37,014 nucleotides of DNA from an uncultured Jannaschia sp. (lineage in GTDB: Bacteria > Pseudomonadota > Alphaproteobacteria > Rhodobacterales > Rhodobacteraceae): NCBI RefSeq assembly GCF_947494055.1, contig NZ_CANLTR010000034.1, positions 1 through 37,014 on the forward strand, written 5' to 3'. The stretch's first letter is position 1. The number at the start of each line of letters is the position of its first letter. Positions 8,060-18,245 of the stretch are shown here, in pieces. The translations under genes and the position numbers were made by a program. The notes under the pieces were generated by a model that had not been told where the DNA came from, did no database searches, and saw nothing but the letters and a program-made list of their open reading frames with translations.

Positions 8060-8968
8060 CTAGGAGGCGCGTCCAAGAAGTTCGACCAGGGTCTCGCCGA
8101 GTTTCGCCGGCGAAGGCGAGACCTGGATCCCGGCCGACCGCATGGCCTCGATCTTGTCCTCCGCGCCGCCTTTCCCGCCCGAGATGACGGCCCCCGCATG
8201 TCCCATCGTCCGCCCCGGCGGCGCCGTGCGGCCGGCGATGAAGCCGACCGTCGGCTTGGAACGACCCTTCTTGGCCTCGTCCTTCAGGAACTGGGTGGCG
8301 TCCTCCTCGGCGGAGCCGCCGATCTCGCCGATCATGATGATCGACTGGGTCTCCGGGTCGGCTAGGAACAGCTCTAGGATGTCGATGAACTCCGTTCCCT
8401 TGACCGGGTCGCCGCCGATGCCCACCGCGGAGGACTGGCCGAGGCCCGCCTGGGTGGTCTGGTAGACCGCCTCGTAGGTCAGCGTGCCCGAGCGCGACAG
8501 GACGCCGACCGAGCCCTTCTTGAAGATGGCCCCCGGCATGATCCCGATCTTGCATTCGTCGGGCGTCATGAGGCCCGGGCAGTTCGGCCCGATAAGCCGG
8601 CTGGACGAGGCGTCGAGCTTCTCTTTGACGCGCACCATGTCCTGGACCGGAACGCCCTCGGTGATGCAGGTGATGAGCTCGATGCCCGCGTCGATCGCCT
8701 CCTCGATCGCGGCGGCGGCGCCGGCGGGCGGCACGTAGATGACGCTGGCCGTGGCGCCGGTGGCGTCCTTGGCCTCGGCCACGCTGGCATAGATCGGCAG
8801 GGTCTCGCCGTTCGCGCCGGTCCAGTCGGTGCCGCCCTTCTTGGGATGCGTGCCCGCGACCATCTGCGTGCCGTGATAGGCCAGCGCCTGCTCGGTGTGG
8901 AAGGTGCCGGTCTTGCCGGTCAGGCCCTGGACGATGATCCGGGTGTTCTTGTCGATCAGAATGGACAT
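8060..8968 (-). CDS. sucD: Succinate-CoA ligase-type alpha subunit (SucD paralogue)
   Basis: A 302-residue SucD-like subunit. It has a CoA-binding Rossmann domain ([13 protein letters not shown], about 12-24), the IGPNCPG segment (126-132), the [11 protein letters not shown] loop, and the phosphohistidine motif [14 protein letters not shown] with His257. With the beta subunit it forms a nucleotide-dependent acyl-CoA synthetase. It starts 4 bases after sucC. Usual alphaproteobacterial sucCD genes sit beside sucAB and mdh, so this pair is likely a second copy dedicated to this pathway, for example to supply succinyl-CoA as CoA donor for oxalate. That role is inferred, and malate-CoA ligase cannot be fully excluded. 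Confidence 0.85.
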   Translation of the reverse strand: MSILIDKNTRIIVQGLTGKTGTFHTEQALAYHGTQMVAGTHPKKGGTDWTGANGETLPIYASVAEAKDATGATASVIYVPPAGAAAAIEEAIDAGIELITCITEGVPVQDMVRVKEKLDASSSRLIGPNCPGLMTPDECKIGIMPGAIFKKGSVGVLSRSGTLTYEAVYQTTQAGLGQSSAVGIGGDPVKGTEFIDILELFLADPETQSIIMIGEIGGSAEEDATQFLKDEAKKGRSKPTVGFIAGRTAPPGRTMGHAGAVISGGKGGAEDKIEAMRSAGIQVSPSPAKLGETLVELLGRAS

Positions 8969-8972
8969 GGCG

Positions 8973-10166
8973 TTACCCCCGCACCGCGTTGACGATCTTC
9001 TGCGCGGCGTCGTCGAGATCGTCCGCCGCGATCACGTTCAGATCGCTCTCGTTGATGATCGCCTTGCCCTCCTTGACCTTCGTTCCCTCGAGCCGGACGA
9101 CGAGCGGCACCTGCAACCCGACCTCCTTCACCGCGGCGATCACGCCCTCGGCGATCACGTCGCAGCGCATGATGCCGCCGAAGATGTTGACGAGGATGCC
9201 CTTCACGTTCGGGTCCGAGGTGATGATCTTGAACGCCTCGGTCACCTTCTCCTTCGTGGCGCCGCCGCCCACGTCGAGAAAGTTCGCGGGCTCCGCCCCG
9301 TAGAGCTTGATGATGTCCATCGTCGCCATCGCGAGGCCGGCGCCATTGACCATGCAGCCGATCTCGCCGTCGAGCGCGATGTAGGCCAGGTCGTGCTTGG
9401 ACGCCTCGATCTCCTTCGCGTCCTCCTCGGTCTCGTCGCGGTATTCGACGATGTCGGGATGGCGGAACAGGGCGTTGCCGTCGAACGACACCTTCGCGTC
9501 GAGGACCTGGACGTCGTTGGACTTGGTGACGATCAGCGGATTGATCTCGAGCAGGCTCATGTCCTTCGACACGAACGCCTCGTAGAGCGCCTGGAAGAGC
9601 TCGATCCCCTGCGTGCGGGCGGCATCGGTCAGCTGCAGGGCGTCGGCGATCTTCTCGGCATCGGCCGGCGTGCAGCCCGCCGAGGGCGCGACGGCGATCG
9701 TGTGGATCCGGTCCGGTGTCTCCTCGGCGACGGTCTCGATGTCCATGCCGCCCTCGGTGGAGGCGACGAACGAGGTCCGGCCGGTCTCGCGATCGACGAG
9801 GATCGACAGGTACAGCTCCCGGTCGATATCCGCGCCCGCCTCGACATAGAGACGGTTGACCTGCTTGCCGGCGGGTCCGGTCTGCTTGGTCACGAGCGTC
9901 TTGCCGAGCATCTCGCGCACGTTCGACAGCGCTTCCTCGGCCGAGAACGAGACGCGCACGCCGCCCTTGGCGTCGTCGCCCAACTCCTTGAAGCGGCCCT
10001 TGCCGCGGCCGCCGGCATGGATCTGGCTCTTGACGACCCAGACCGGGCCCGGCAGCGCGCCGATGGCGGCCTCGGCCTTGTCCGGATCGGTGACCACGAC
10101 CCCCTCCGCGACCAGGGCGCCGAAGCCCTTCAGGACCTCCTTGGCCTGATGTTCGTGGATATTCAT
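8973..10166 (-). CDS. sucC: Succinate-CoA ligase-type beta subunit (SucC paralogue)
   Basis: A 397-residue ATP-grasp subunit. It starts [12 protein letters not shown] and has the nucleotide-binding [11 protein letters not shown] (about 47-57), [26 protein letters not shown] and the substrate-site text [13 protein letters not shown] near residue 325. GGIMRCD is the succinate-type motif, whereas malate-CoA ligases (MtkA) as I remember them have a diverged AGINRCD there, so succinate is the better guess. It is 22 bases downstream of the isochorismatase-family gene and 4 bases upstream of sucD, so the three appear to be one minus-strand operon under the divergent GntR control region. Confidence 0.87.
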   Translation of the reverse strand: MNIHEHQAKEVLKGFGALVAEGVVVTDPDKAEAAIGALPGPVWVVKSQIHAGGRGKGRFKELGDDAKGGVRVSFSAEEALSNVREMLGKTLVTKQTGPAGKQVNRLYVEAGADIDRELYLSILVDRETGRTSFVASTEGGMDIETVAEETPDRIHTIAVAPSAGCTPADAEKIADALQLTDAARTQGIELFQALYEAFVSKDMSLLEINPLIVTKSNDVQVLDAKVSFDGNALFRHPDIVEYRDETEEDAKEIEASKHDLAYIALDGEIGCMVNGAGLAMATMDIIKLYGAEPANFLDVGGGATKEKVTEAFKIITSDPNVKGILVNIFGGIMRCDVIAEGVIAAVKEVGLQVPLVVRLEGTKVKEGKAIINESDLNVIAADDLDDAAQKIVNAVRG

Positions 10167-10188
10167 TGACGCCTCCCTCGCGCGTGCC

Positions 10189-10731
10189 TCACTTGATCAG
10201 CGGCAGCATTTCCTTGAACGCTTCCGTCCCGGCCCGTCCCAGCCATTCGAAGACGACCATCTCGGTCGTGACGATGTTGACGCCCCCCGCACCGAGCCGC
10301 GCGAGGCAGGCCGCCTCGCTCTCGATCGTGCGAGACGCGGTGGCATCGGAGACCACGAAGACCTCGAAGCCTTCCTCGACCAGGCTGGCCGCGGTCTGCA
10401 CGACGCAGATATGCGCTTCCATCCCGACCAGGATCGCCTGCGAGCGGTCCAGGGCACGGAACGCCGCGGCGAAGCCGGGCTCCTCCATGCAGGAGAAGTG
10501 CATCTTCGGCAGAATCGGTGCGTCGCCCGCGACTCGCGCCACCTCGGCGACCGTATGGCCGAGCCCCTGGGGATATTGTTCGGTGAGCAGGGCCGGAACG
10601 CCGGTCTTGGCGGCGGCCTGGAGCAGGGTGCGGGTATTGCGAATCGTCCGGGCGGGCGCCTGCATCGCGGGCACCAGGCGTTCCTGCATGTCGATGACGA
10701 TCAGCGCCGAATCTTGCGCCCGGATCAGCAC
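10189..10731 (-). CDS. Isochorismatase-family cysteine hydrolase
   Basis: A 180-residue isochorismatase-like (YcaC-type) hydrolase. The expected catalytic triad is visible: Asp14 in LIVIDMQER, Lys76 in ILPKMHFS and Cys109 in [12 protein letters not shown], with the cis-peptide-type VGMEAH segment before the cysteine. Its substrate is unknown; members act on isochorismate, nicotinamide, N-carbamoyl compounds, oxamate-type amides and others. It is the first gene of the minus-strand operon with sucC-sucD, opposite gntR. An amide or ureide precursor of oxalate or glyoxylate (for example oxamate or oxalurate) would fit the context, but nothing in the sequence shows this. Confidence 0.85.
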   Translation of the reverse strand: MLIRAQDSALIVIDMQERLVPAMQAPARTIRNTRTLLQAAAKTGVPALLTEQYPQGLGHTVAEVARVAGDAPILPKMHFSCMEEPGFAAAFRALDRSQAILVGMEAHICVVQTAASLVEEGFEVFVVSDATASRTIESEAACLARLGAGGVNIVTTEMVVFEWLGRAGTEAFKEMLPLIK

Positions 10732-10765
10732 GTCACTCGTTCCCCCCTGAATATTATCGGTATTA

Positions 10766-10790
10766 GGTATACCAGCCTGCGGTCTGTCAA
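10766..10790 (-). promoter_or_regulatory. Promoter of the isochorismatase-sucCD operon with operator-like palindrome
   Basis: On the minus strand a perfect TTGACA -35 box (complement of 10785-10790) is followed, about 19 bases on, by TAATAC. The perfect palindrome GGTATACC (10766-10773) lies between these elements, where a bound repressor would block the promoter. The same palindrome recurs at 10853-10860 before gntR. The core GT-AT-AC resembles FadR-subfamily GntR operators. Confidence 0.5.
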
Positions 10791-10816
10791 TGCCTTTGTG
10801 GGGCGCCGTAAAGATT

Positions 10817-10860
10817 TTGAAAAGGAATTGACGGACGGCATAATTGGTGTGAGGTATACC
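10817..10860 (+). promoter_or_regulatory. Promoter of gntR-oxc operon with operator-like palindrome
   Basis: A plausible sigma-70 promoter is TTGAAA (10817-10822), a 16-base spacer and CATAAT (10839-10844). The palindrome GGTATACC at 10853-10860 would cover the expected start point, giving autorepression by the downstream GntR protein. An alternative -35, TTGACG at 10828-10833, has no good partner. The two palindrome copies are 87 bases apart centre to centre. Confidence 0.5.
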
Positions 10861-10925
10861 AAATACGGAGAGCGGGAATACTGGTCCGGGAGGGACCCGT
10901 CCGCGATCCTGGGGGGACGAAGCCG

Positions 10926-11642
10926 GTGCTGATTGGCGAAATGCTCAGCCCTATTTCCGAGAGCTACACGCTGAAGGATCACATCTTCGGCGTGCTGCGC
11001 ACCGCCATCCTCGACATGGACATCTACGCGCCGGACGCCGATCTGCGCCTGGACGAGCGGCGACTGGCCGAGCGGCTGGCGGTCTCGCGGACCCCGATCC
11101 GCGAGGCGCTGGCGCGGCTCTCCCAGGAGGGGCTGGTGGAGATCGTGCCCCGCAAGGGCGCCTTCGTGCGGCGCAAGACCCGCAAGGAGATCCTGGAGAT
11201 CGTCGTGACCTGGGCGGCGCTGGAGAGCATGGCCGCGCGCCTGGCGACCGAGGTGGCGACCGACGCCCAGTTCAAGCAGCTGCGCAAGTTCGCCATGAAG
11301 CACAGCGACGACGCCGCCCGCGCGGATCTCGAGGAATATTCCGACGCCAACATCCGCTTTCACCTGATGGTCCTCGAACTGTCCGGGTGCGAGCTGCTGC
11401 GGACCACCGCCGAGGGATTGCTCGTGCACATGCAGGCGATCCGGCGCCGCGCGATGGGCGAGAGCGACCGGGCGTACCGGTCGGTCGTCGACCACATGGA
11501 GATCATCGAGGCCCTGTCGGCACGGGATGCCGATCTGGCCGCGTGCCGCGTGCGTGAGCACACGATGCGGCTGTACAATCATATCAGCAAGACTTGGACG
11601 CGGATCGAGACGCTGGGCGCCTCGAAAGACGCCGCAGTCTGA
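10926..11642 (+). CDS. GntR-family (FCD domain) transcriptional regulator
   Basis: A 238-residue FadR-subfamily GntR regulator. The winged helix-turn-helix covers about residues 15-83 ([26 protein letters not shown], then [16 protein letters not shown]), and the all-helical FCD effector domain follows, with [14 protein letters not shown] and a [10 protein letters not shown] segment carrying candidate metal-binding residues. The GTG at 10926 has a strong GGGGGGA ribosome site at 10911-10917; an ATG at 10941 is the alternative. It is the first gene of the oxalate operon, 26 bases before oxc, and is divergent from the isochorismatase-sucCD operon, so it probably controls both. The effector is unknown; oxalate, glyoxylate or a CoA ester are candidates. 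Confidence 0.88.
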   Translation: MLIGEMLSPISESYTLKDHIFGVLRTAILDMDIYAPDADLRLDERRLAERLAVSRTPIREALARLSQEGLVEIVPRKGAFVRRKTRKEILEIVVTWAALESMAARLATEVATDAQFKQLRKFAMKHSDDAARADLEEYSDANIRFHLMVLELSGCELLRTTAEGLLVHMQAIRRRAMGESDRAYRSVVDHMEIIEALSARDADLAACRVREHTMRLYNHISKTWTRIETLGASKDAAV

Positions 11643-11668
11643 GCCAAACGAGGAATACGAGGACCCAT

Positions 11669-13447
11669 ATGACCCCATCCGACACGGCAGCCACCCTAGA
11701 TGCGGAGTCGACGGATCCCGCATCGCGTGACCTGACGGACGGCTTCCACCTCCTGATCGACGCGCTGAAGCTGAACGGCGTCGAGACGATCTACAACGTT
11801 CCGGGCATTCCGATCACCGATCTGGGCCGCTACGCGCAGGCCGAGGGCCTCCGCGTCCTGTCCTTCCGCCACGAGCAGAGCGCGGGCTACGCCGCCGCCG
11901 CCGCCGGGTTCCTGACGAAGAAGCCCGGCATCTGCATGACCGTCTCGGCACCCGGCTTCCTGAACGGATTGACGGCCCTCGCGCACGCGACCACGAATTG
12001 CTGGCCGATGATCCTCATCTCGGGCTCGTCGGAGCGCGAGGTCGTCGACCTCCAGCAGGGCGATTACGAGGAGATGGACCAGCTCGCCATCGCGCGGCCG
12101 CATTGCAAGGCGGCCTACCGCATCCTGCACGCCCGCGACATCGGCGTGGGCGTCGCCCGCGCGATCCGCTCGGCGCTGACCGGACGGCCGGGCGGCGTCT
12201 ATCTCGACATTCCGGGCGCGCTCCTGGGCCAGGTCATGGACGAGGCCGAGGGCGCCGCGTCGCTCATCAAGGTCGTCGATCCGGCCCCGGCGCATTTCCC
12301 CGGCCCCGACGCCGTGGCCCGCGCGGTCGAGGTGCTGCAGGGCGCCAAGAAGCCGCTCATCATCCTCGGCAAGGGCGCGGCCTACGCGCAGGCGGACGAG
12401 ACCGTGAAGCGCCTGGTCGAGACCCTGGGCTTCCCGTACCTGCCGATGTCGATGGCCAAGGGGCTGCTGCCCGACACCCATCCCCTCTGCGCCTCGGCGG
12501 CGCGCTCGATGGTGCTGAAGGAGGCGGATTGCGTCTTCCTGATCGGCGCGCGGCTCAACTGGCTGCTCGGCCACGGCAAGGGCAAGCAATGGGGCGAGCC
12601 GGGGTCCAAGACCTTCGTCCAGATCGACATCGAGCCCAAGGAGATCGACTCGAACCAGCCGATCGCGGCACCGCTCGTCGGTGACATCGAGTCGTGCTGC
12701 ACCGCGCTGCTCGATGCGATCGGCGACGACTGGCAGAAGCCGTCCGAGGACTGGACCGGCGGGGTCAGCACGAAGGTGAAGGGCAACGTCGAGAAGATGT
12801 CCTCGCAGCTTCGGAACAACTCGAACCCGATGAACTACTACGCCGCGCTTGGCGTCCTGAAGAAGGCCATCGCCGACCGTCCGGACACGATCCTGGCGAA
12901 CGAGGGCGCCAACGCGCTCGACATGACGCGCTCGATCGTCGACATCCACAAGCCGCGCAAGCGGATCGACGTGGGCACCTGGGGCATCATGGGCGTCGGC
13001 ATGGGCAACGCCATCGCCGCGGCGGTGGAGACCGGCTGCCCCGTCCTCGCGGTCGAGGGCGACAGTGCCTTCGGCTTCTGCGGCATGGAGGTGGAGACGA
13101 TCTGCCGATACAACCTGCCGATCTGCATCGTCGTCATGAACAACAACGGAATCTACCGCGGCGACGACGTGAACAAGTCGGGCGGGTCCGATCCGGCGCC
13201 GACCGTGTTCGTGCCCGATGCGCGCTACGACCGGATGATGGAGGCCTTCGGCGGCCACGGCGTCCACGCCACCACCCCGGACGAGCTCGGCCGTGCGGTG
13301 GAGGAGGCGCTGTCCTCGGGCCGGCCCACGCTCATCAACGCGGTGATCGACCCGAAGGCCGGCAAGGAAAGCGGCAACATCGGCAGCCTCAACCCGCAAT
13401 CCGTGGTCGCGAAGATGCGCGAGCAGGCCAAGATCGGAGCCGCGTGA
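11669..13447 (+). CDS. oxc: Oxalyl-CoA decarboxylase
   Basis: A 592-residue thiamin-diphosphate enzyme that converts oxalyl-CoA to formyl-CoA and CO2 in the cytoplasm. It has the amino-terminal PYR domain with the activating glutamate in [14 protein letters not shown] (Glu69), a central domain, and the PP domain with the ThDP/Mg motif EGDSAFGF to NNNGIYRG (about residues 461-494). [13 protein letters not shown] and [15 protein letters not shown] agree with oxalyl-CoA decarboxylase rather than acetolactate synthase. Its length is near the Oxalobacter enzyme (568) with a short amino extension. The ATG at 11669 has a GAGGA site; frc follows 26 bases later. Confidence 0.95.
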   Translation: MTPSDTAATLDAESTDPASRDLTDGFHLLIDALKLNGVETIYNVPGIPITDLGRYAQAEGLRVLSFRHEQSAGYAAAAAGFLTKKPGICMTVSAPGFLNGLTALAHATTNCWPMILISGSSEREVVDLQQGDYEEMDQLAIARPHCKAAYRILHARDIGVGVARAIRSALTGRPGGVYLDIPGALLGQVMDEAEGAASLIKVVDPAPAHFPGPDAVARAVEVLQGAKKPLIILGKGAAYAQADETVKRLVETLGFPYLPMSMAKGLLPDTHPLCASAARSMVLKEADCVFLIGARLNWLLGHGKGKQWGEPGSKTFVQIDIEPKEIDSNQPIAAPLVGDIESCCTALLDAIGDDWQKPSEDWTGGVSTKVKGNVEKMSSQLRNNSNPMNYYAALGVLKKAIADRPDTILANEGANALDMTRSIVDIHKPRKRIDVGTWGIMGVGMGNAIAAAVETGCPVLAVEGDSAFGFCGMEVETICRYNLPICIVVMNNNGIYRGDDVNKSGGSDPAPTVFVPDARYDRMMEAFGGHGVHATTPDELGRAVEEALSSGRPTLINAVIDPKAGKESGNIGSLNPQSVVAKMREQAKIGAA

Positions 13448-13473
13448 ATGCGGACGAACGGAGGAAATCTGCA

Positions 13474-14748
13474 ATGAAAGCTCTTGAAGGCGTAAAGGTC
13501 CTCGATTTCACCCACGTCCAGTCGGGACCGACCTGCACGCAGCTGCTGGCCTGGTTCGGCGCCGACGTGATCAAGGTGGAGCGGCCGGGCGTGGGCGACG
13601 CGACGCGCAAGCAGCTCATCGACAAGCCCGGCGCGGACAGCCTCTATTTCACGATGCTGAACCACAACAAGCGCTCGATCGAGATCAACTCCAAGAACGA
13701 GATCGGGAAGGAGGTCCTGACCAAGCTGATCGAGACCTGCGACGTCCTGGTGGAGAACTTCGCGCCGGGCGCGCTGGACCGGATGGGTTTCTCCTGGGAG
13801 AACATCCAGAAGATCAATCCGCGCATCATCGTCGCGTCGGTCAAGGGCTTCGGTCCCGGCAAGTACGAGGATTGCAAGGTCTACGAGAACGTCGCGCAAT
13901 GCGCGGGCGGCTCGGCCTCGACCACCGGATTCCTCGACGGCCCGCCGGTGGTGACCGGCGCGCAGATCGGCGACTCGGGCACCGGGCTGCATCTCGCGCT
14001 CGGCATCCTGGCCGCGCTCTTCCAGCGCGAAAAGACCGGTAAGGGCCAGAAGGTGCTGGCGCCGATGCAGGACGGGGTAATCAACCTCTGCCGCGTCAAG
14101 CTGCGCGACCAGCAGCGGCTCGAGACCGGCCCGCTCACCGAATATTCCCAGTACGGCGAGGGCATCGAGTTCGGCGACGCGACACCGCGCGCCGGCAACG
14201 ACTCGGGCGGTGGCCAGCCCGGGCGGATCCTCAAGTGCAAGGGCTGGGAGACCGATCCCAACGCCTACACCTACTTCATCACCCAGGCCGCCGTCTGGGA
14301 GAAGATCTGCGACGTGATCGGCAAGCCCGAGTGGAAGACCGATCCGGATTTCGCGACGCCCAAGGCGCGGCTGCCGCGCCTGAACCAGATCTTCGGCACG
14401 ATCGAGGACTGGACGATGACCAAGACCAAGTTCGAGGTCATGGAGATCTGCAATCCCCACGACATTCCCGTCGGCCCGATCCTGTCGATGAAGGAGATCG
14501 CCGAGGACGAGGGACTGCGCAAGACCGGCACCATCGTCGAGGTCGATCATCCCGAGCGCGGCAAGTACCTGACGGTCGGTTGCCCGATCAAGATGTCCGA
14601 CAGCCCCGTCGAAGTGACGCGCTCGCCGCTTCTGGGCGAGCACACGGTGGAGATCCTGAGCCAGGTGCTGGGTTATTCCGGCGATGAGCTCAAGCGGGTC
14701 GTCGCCTCCGGCGCGGTCGGCGATACCGAGAAGGTGGCGGCGGAATGA
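13474..14748 (+). CDS. frc: Formyl-CoA:oxalate CoA-transferase
   Basis: A 424-residue family III CoA-transferase, close in length to the Oxalobacter enzyme (428). It begins [17 protein letters not shown], has the catalytic aspartate in QIGDSGTG (Asp167, equivalent to Asp169 of the characterised enzyme), and a glycine loop DSGGGQPG that closes over the active site. It exchanges CoA between formyl-CoA and oxalate, giving oxalyl-CoA and formate, and so primes Oxc. The ATG at 13474 has a GGAGGAAA ribosome site. The stop overlaps the next start by four bases, coupling it to the formyltransferase gene. Confidence 0.95.
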   Translation: MKALEGVKVLDFTHVQSGPTCTQLLAWFGADVIKVERPGVGDATRKQLIDKPGADSLYFTMLNHNKRSIEINSKNEIGKEVLTKLIETCDVLVENFAPGALDRMGFSWENIQKINPRIIVASVKGFGPGKYEDCKVYENVAQCAGGSASTTGFLDGPPVVTGAQIGDSGTGLHLALGILAALFQREKTGKGQKVLAPMQDGVINLCRVKLRDQQRLETGPLTEYSQYGEGIEFGDATPRAGNDSGGGQPGRILKCKGWETDPNAYTYFITQAAVWEKICDVIGKPEWKTDPDFATPKARLPRLNQIFGTIEDWTMTKTKFEVMEICNPHDIPVGPILSMKEIAEDEGLRKTGTIVEVDHPERGKYLTVGCPIKMSDSPVEVTRSPLLGEHTVEILSQVLGYSGDELKRVVASGAVGDTEKVAAE

Positions 14749-15674
14749 GCAAGCGCATGCGCCTGATCGTCATGGGTCAGCAGGCCTTCGGCAAGGACGT
14801 GCTGGCAAAGCTGCTGGATCACGGCCAGGACGAGGTGGTCGCGGTCTATTGCGAACCCGATCGCGAGGGAAAGCCGGTCGATCCGATCAAGGAACTGGCG
14901 ATCGAGAAGGGCCTGCCGGTCTACCAGCCGGCCCATTTCAAGGATCAGGCCGACATCGATCAGCTGGCCGAGCTGAACGCGGACCTGATGCTGATGGCCT
15001 TCGTCAACGTCTTCGTGCCCGAGGCGGCGCGGGACACGCCGCGGTTGGGCTCGACCTGCTTCCATCCCTCGCTGCTGCCGCTGCATCGCGGCCCCTCGGC
15101 AGTGAACTGGCCGATCATCATGGGCAGCACCGAGAGCGGGTTCTGCTGGTTCTATCCGAGCGACGGCCTCGACGAGGGCGACGTCCTGATGGACTGGACC
15201 TGCCCGATCGAGCCCGACGACACGGTGATCGATCTCTACTTCAAGAAGATCTATCCCGCCGCCGTCGATTCCGCGCTGGAGGTCGTCGACCTGTACCGGT
15301 CCGGCAACCCGCCCCACAAGGAGCAGGACGAGGCCCGCGCGACCTACGAGCGGCGCTGCACCAAGAAGCACGCGCGGATCGACTGGAACAAGCCCGTCAA
15401 GCAGGTCTACGACCTGATCCGCGGCACCAATCCCTCGCCCGGTGCCTGGACCACCCTGAACGGCGAGGAGGTCCAGATCTTCGACGCCGCCCGCCTGCCC
15501 GGCGACGGGGTGTCGGGCAAGATCATCGAGATCACGGACGAGGGACTGTCGGTCCAGTGCATCGGCGGCCGCGTCCTGGTCAAACGGGTACGACCCGCCG
15601 GCGGCGGCAAGGTCTCGGCGACCGAATGGGCGGCTTCGGCCGGCCTCTCGGCCGGCGATCCGCTCGGTTCCTGA
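14745..15674 (+). CDS. Formyltransferase/10-formyl-THF hydrolase-like protein (ALDH1L hydrolase-domain homologue)
   Basis: A 309-residue protein with a formyl-transferase amino domain (about 1-205) and a formyl_trans_C-type barrel (about 215-300). Conserved features are [17 protein letters not shown] (His107) and [10 protein letters not shown] (Asp143), which match the catalytic His/Asp of the hydrolase domain of 10-formyl-THF dehydrogenase (ALDH1L1). It is closer to that domain than to Met-tRNA formyltransferase, as seen in AVNW and RIDWNKP. No aldehyde dehydrogenase part is fused. It overlaps frc by four bases and precedes fhs, so its work is with formyl-CoA or formyl-folate. Either 10-formyl-THF hydrolysis or formyl transfer from formyl-CoA to THF is possible; the sequence does not decide. 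Confidence 0.8.
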   Translation: MSKRMRLIVMGQQAFGKDVLAKLLDHGQDEVVAVYCEPDREGKPVDPIKELAIEKGLPVYQPAHFKDQADIDQLAELNADLMLMAFVNVFVPEAARDTPRLGSTCFHPSLLPLHRGPSAVNWPIIMGSTESGFCWFYPSDGLDEGDVLMDWTCPIEPDDTVIDLYFKKIYPAAVDSALEVVDLYRSGNPPHKEQDEARATYERRCTKKHARIDWNKPVKQVYDLIRGTNPSPGAWTTLNGEEVQIFDAARLPGDGVSGKIIEITDEGLSVQCIGGRVLVKRVRPAGGGKVSATEWAASAGLSAGDPLGS

Positions 15675-15701
15675 AACAAAGCGAAGCTAGGTAACTCCAT
15701 C

Positions 15702-17369
15702 GTGTCAGACATTGAAATCGCCCGCAAAGCCGACAAGAAACCGATCCAGGAGATCGGCGCCAAGCTGGACATCCCGACCGAGCACCTGCTGCCCTTCGGG
15801 CACGACAAGGCGAAGGTCTCCGAAGCCTTCATCCAGTCGCTCGGCGATCGCGAGAACGGGCATCTGGTCCTCGTGACCGCGATCAACCCCACCCCGGCGG
15901 GTGAGGGCAAGACCACGACCACGGTCGGGCTCGGCGACGGGCTGAACGCGATCGGCAAGAAGGCCGCGATCTGCATCCGCGAGGCGTCGCTCGGGCCGAA
16001 CTTCGGCATGAAGGGCGGCGCGGCCGGCGGCGGCTACGCGCAGGTCGTGCCGATGGAGGACATGAACCTCCATTTCACCGGCGACTTCCACGCCATCACG
16101 AGCGCGCACAACCTGCTCGCCGCGATGCTCGACAACCATATCTACTGGGGCAACGAGCTGGAGATCGACATCCGCCGCATCGCGCTCCGGCGGGTGCTGG
16201 ACATGAACGACCGGGCGCTGCGGCAGATCGTCTGCAACCTCGGCGGCGTCTCCAACGGCTTCCCGCGCGAGGCCGGCTTCGACATCACCGTCGCGTCCGA
16301 GGTGATGGCGATCCTCTGCCTCGCCAGCGACCTCGCCGATCTCGAGAAACGGCTGGGCGACATCATCGTCGGCTACCGGCGCGACCGTTCGCCGGTCTAT
16401 TGCCGCGACATCAAGGCGGACGGCGCGATGACCGTCCTTCTCAAGGACGCGATGCAGCCGAACCTGGTGCAGACGCTGGAGAACAACCCGGCCTTCGTGC
16501 ATGGCGGCCCGTTCGCCAACATCGCGCATGGCTGCAACTCGGTCGTGGCGACGACGACGGCCCTGAAGCTCGCCGACTACGTGGTGACCGAAGCGGGCTT
16601 CGGCGCCGATCTCGGCGCGGAGAAGTTCTTCGACATCAAGTGCCGCAAGGCGGGCCTGCGCCCCTCGGCGGTGGTCCTCGTCGCCACGATCCGCGCGATG
16701 AAGATGAACGGCGGCGTCAAGAAGGACGACCTGGGCACCGAGAACGTCGAGGCCGTGAAGAAGGGCTGCGCCAATCTCGGCCGGCATATCGAGAACCTGC
16801 AGAAGTTCGGCGTGCCGCTGGTCGTGGGCATCAACCACTTCGTCACCGACACCGACGCCGAAGTGCAGGCGATCAAGGATTACTGCGCCGAGAAGGGCAC
16901 CGAGGCGATCCTCAACACCCACTGGGCCGATGGCGGCAAGGGGATCGAGGAGACCGCGCGCAAGGTGGTGGAGCTGTGCGAAAGCGGGGTCGCGGACTAC
17001 AAGCCGCTCTATCCCGACGAGATGGGCCTGTTCCAGAAGATCGAGACGATCGCCAAGGAGATCTACCGCGCCGACGACGTGGTGGCCGACACCAAGATCC
17101 GCAACCAGCTCAAGGAATGGGAAGCGCAGGGCTACGGCAATCTTCCGGTCTGCATGGCCAAGACCCAGTATTCCTTCTCGACCGACCCGAACCTTCGCGG
17201 CGCGCCGACCGGCCACGACCTGCCGATCCGCGAGGTTCGCCTTTCGGCCGGCGCGGGCTTCGTGGTCGTCGTCTGCGGCGAGATCATGACGATGCCCGGT
17301 CTGCCGCGCACGCCCTCGGCCGAGAAGATCATGATCAACGACGACGGTCTGATCGACGGCCTGTTCTGA
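15702..17369 (+). CDS. fhs: Formate-tetrahydrofolate ligase
   Basis: A 555-residue ligase of the usual family length. It has the P-loop [17 protein letters not shown] (about 65-81), then [35 protein letters not shown] (the second half in particular is diagnostic), [15 protein letters not shown] and the terminal segment [14 protein letters not shown]. It makes 10-formyl-THF from formate, THF and ATP, and the reaction is reversible. The start is a GTG at 15702 with a weak ribosome site, 27 bases after the formyltransferase. In the oxalate operon it links formate to the folate C1 pool, or it could recover ATP in reverse. Confidence 0.95.
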   Translation: MSDIEIARKADKKPIQEIGAKLDIPTEHLLPFGHDKAKVSEAFIQSLGDRENGHLVLVTAINPTPAGEGKTTTTVGLGDGLNAIGKKAAICIREASLGPNFGMKGGAAGGGYAQVVPMEDMNLHFTGDFHAITSAHNLLAAMLDNHIYWGNELEIDIRRIALRRVLDMNDRALRQIVCNLGGVSNGFPREAGFDITVASEVMAILCLASDLADLEKRLGDIIVGYRRDRSPVYCRDIKADGAMTVLLKDAMQPNLVQTLENNPAFVHGGPFANIAHGCNSVVATTTALKLADYVVTEAGFGADLGAEKFFDIKCRKAGLRPSAVVLVATIRAMKMNGGVKKDDLGTENVEAVKKGCANLGRHIENLQKFGVPLVVGINHFVTDTDAEVQAIKDYCAEKGTEAILNTHWADGGKGIEETARKVVELCESGVADYKPLYPDEMGLFQKIETIAKEIYRADDVVADTKIRNQLKEWEAQGYGNLPVCMAKTQYSFSTDPNLRGAPTGHDLPIREVRLSAGAGFVVVVCGEIMTMPGLPRTPSAEKIMINDDGLIDGLF

Positions 17370-17381
17370 AGGAAACGCGAC

Positions 17382-18236
17382 GTGATCCGCAAGATTCTGG
17401 TTCCCATACGGAATGACGGCAAGGGCGGCAGCGTGCTCGCGTATGCGGCCGCGCTCGCCAAGCGGTCCGGTGCGCATATCGAGGCGGTGCATTGTCGTCC
17501 GCGCATCGAGGACATGATGCCCTATGGCGTCGTGATCCCGTCGTTCCTGCGCGAGCAGGTCAGACAGCAGGGCGAAAGCGTGGCCAGCGAGGAAGAGGCC
17601 GCGCTGCGCACCGAGTTCGAGACGACCGCCCGGACCTACGGTCTGGGCGTCGTGGACCGGCAGACGACGGACCAGAACACCGCGTCCTGGGTCGAGGTGC
17701 CGGGCAAGCAGGTCGACGTCATCCGCAACCGTGGCCGGCTGGCCGACCTGATCGCGGTCGCAAAGCCCGACCGCGACCGGAACCTGGGCTTCAACACGCT
17801 CAAGGCGGCGCTCTTCAACACCGGTCGCCCGGTGATGATGTGCCCACCGACGCCCACCCCGCCGGAGGTCCTCGGCAAGCACGTCTCGATCGCCTGGAAC
17901 GGCTCCATCGAGGCGGTGCGGGCCGTGGTGATGATGCGGCGGGTGATCGAGGCGGCGGACACGATCTCGATCATGTCGAGCGGTTCGGAGCCGACCGGCA
18001 CGACGGCGGAGGAATACCTGGAATATCTCGAGATCCGCGGGATGAAGGGCAAGATCGAGCGCTTCAAGGCCGGGAGGAGCGCGGGAGGGGCGCTGCTCGA
18101 GACCAGCCGCGGACTCGGTGCCGACCTGATGATCATGGGTGCCTACGGCGACAGCCACGAGCGCGAGACGATCTTCGGCGGCAACACGCAGGTTGTTGTG
18201 GACACGGCGACCATGCCGGTCGTGCTCGTCCACTAG
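17382..18236 (+). CDS. Universal stress protein (two-domain UspA-like)
   Basis: A 284-residue protein with two Usp-like halves. It starts MIRKILVPIRNDGKGGSVLAYA, has a middle VSIAWNGSIEAVRAV that begins the second half, and ends with GAYGDSHERETIFGGNTQVV, which fits the family's ATP-binding pattern G-x2-G-x9-G. The GTG at 17382 has a GAAGGAAA ribosome site 12 bases after fhs. Its role is unknown; it is probably co-expressed with the oxalate genes and not a core enzyme. Confidence 0.85.
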   Translation: MIRKILVPIRNDGKGGSVLAYAAALAKRSGAHIEAVHCRPRIEDMMPYGVVIPSFLREQVRQQGESVASEEEAALRTEFETTARTYGLGVVDRQTTDQNTASWVEVPGKQVDVIRNRGRLADLIAVAKPDRDRNLGFNTLKAALFNTGRPVMMCPPTPTPPEVLGKHVSIAWNGSIEAVRAVVMMRRVIEAADTISIMSSGSEPTGTTAEEYLEYLEIRGMKGKIERFKAGRSAGGALLETSRGLGADLMIMGAYGDSHERETIFGGNTQVVVDTATMPVVLVH

Positions 18237-18245
18237 GAGGGGGCA

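Noticed and set aside
8060-10166. Malate-CoA ligase (MtkAB) as the primary call for the sucCD-like pair
   Set aside because: The beta subunit has the succinate-type [12 protein letters not shown] motif and no serine-cycle genes (mcl, sga, hpr) are adjacent; kept only as an alternative.
11669-13447. Acetolactate synthase or glyoxylate carboligase
   Set aside because: The sequence and the adjacent frc gene fit oxalyl-CoA decarboxylase; the catalytic glutamate is present, unlike in glyoxylate carboligase, and no ilvN-like regulatory subunit follows.
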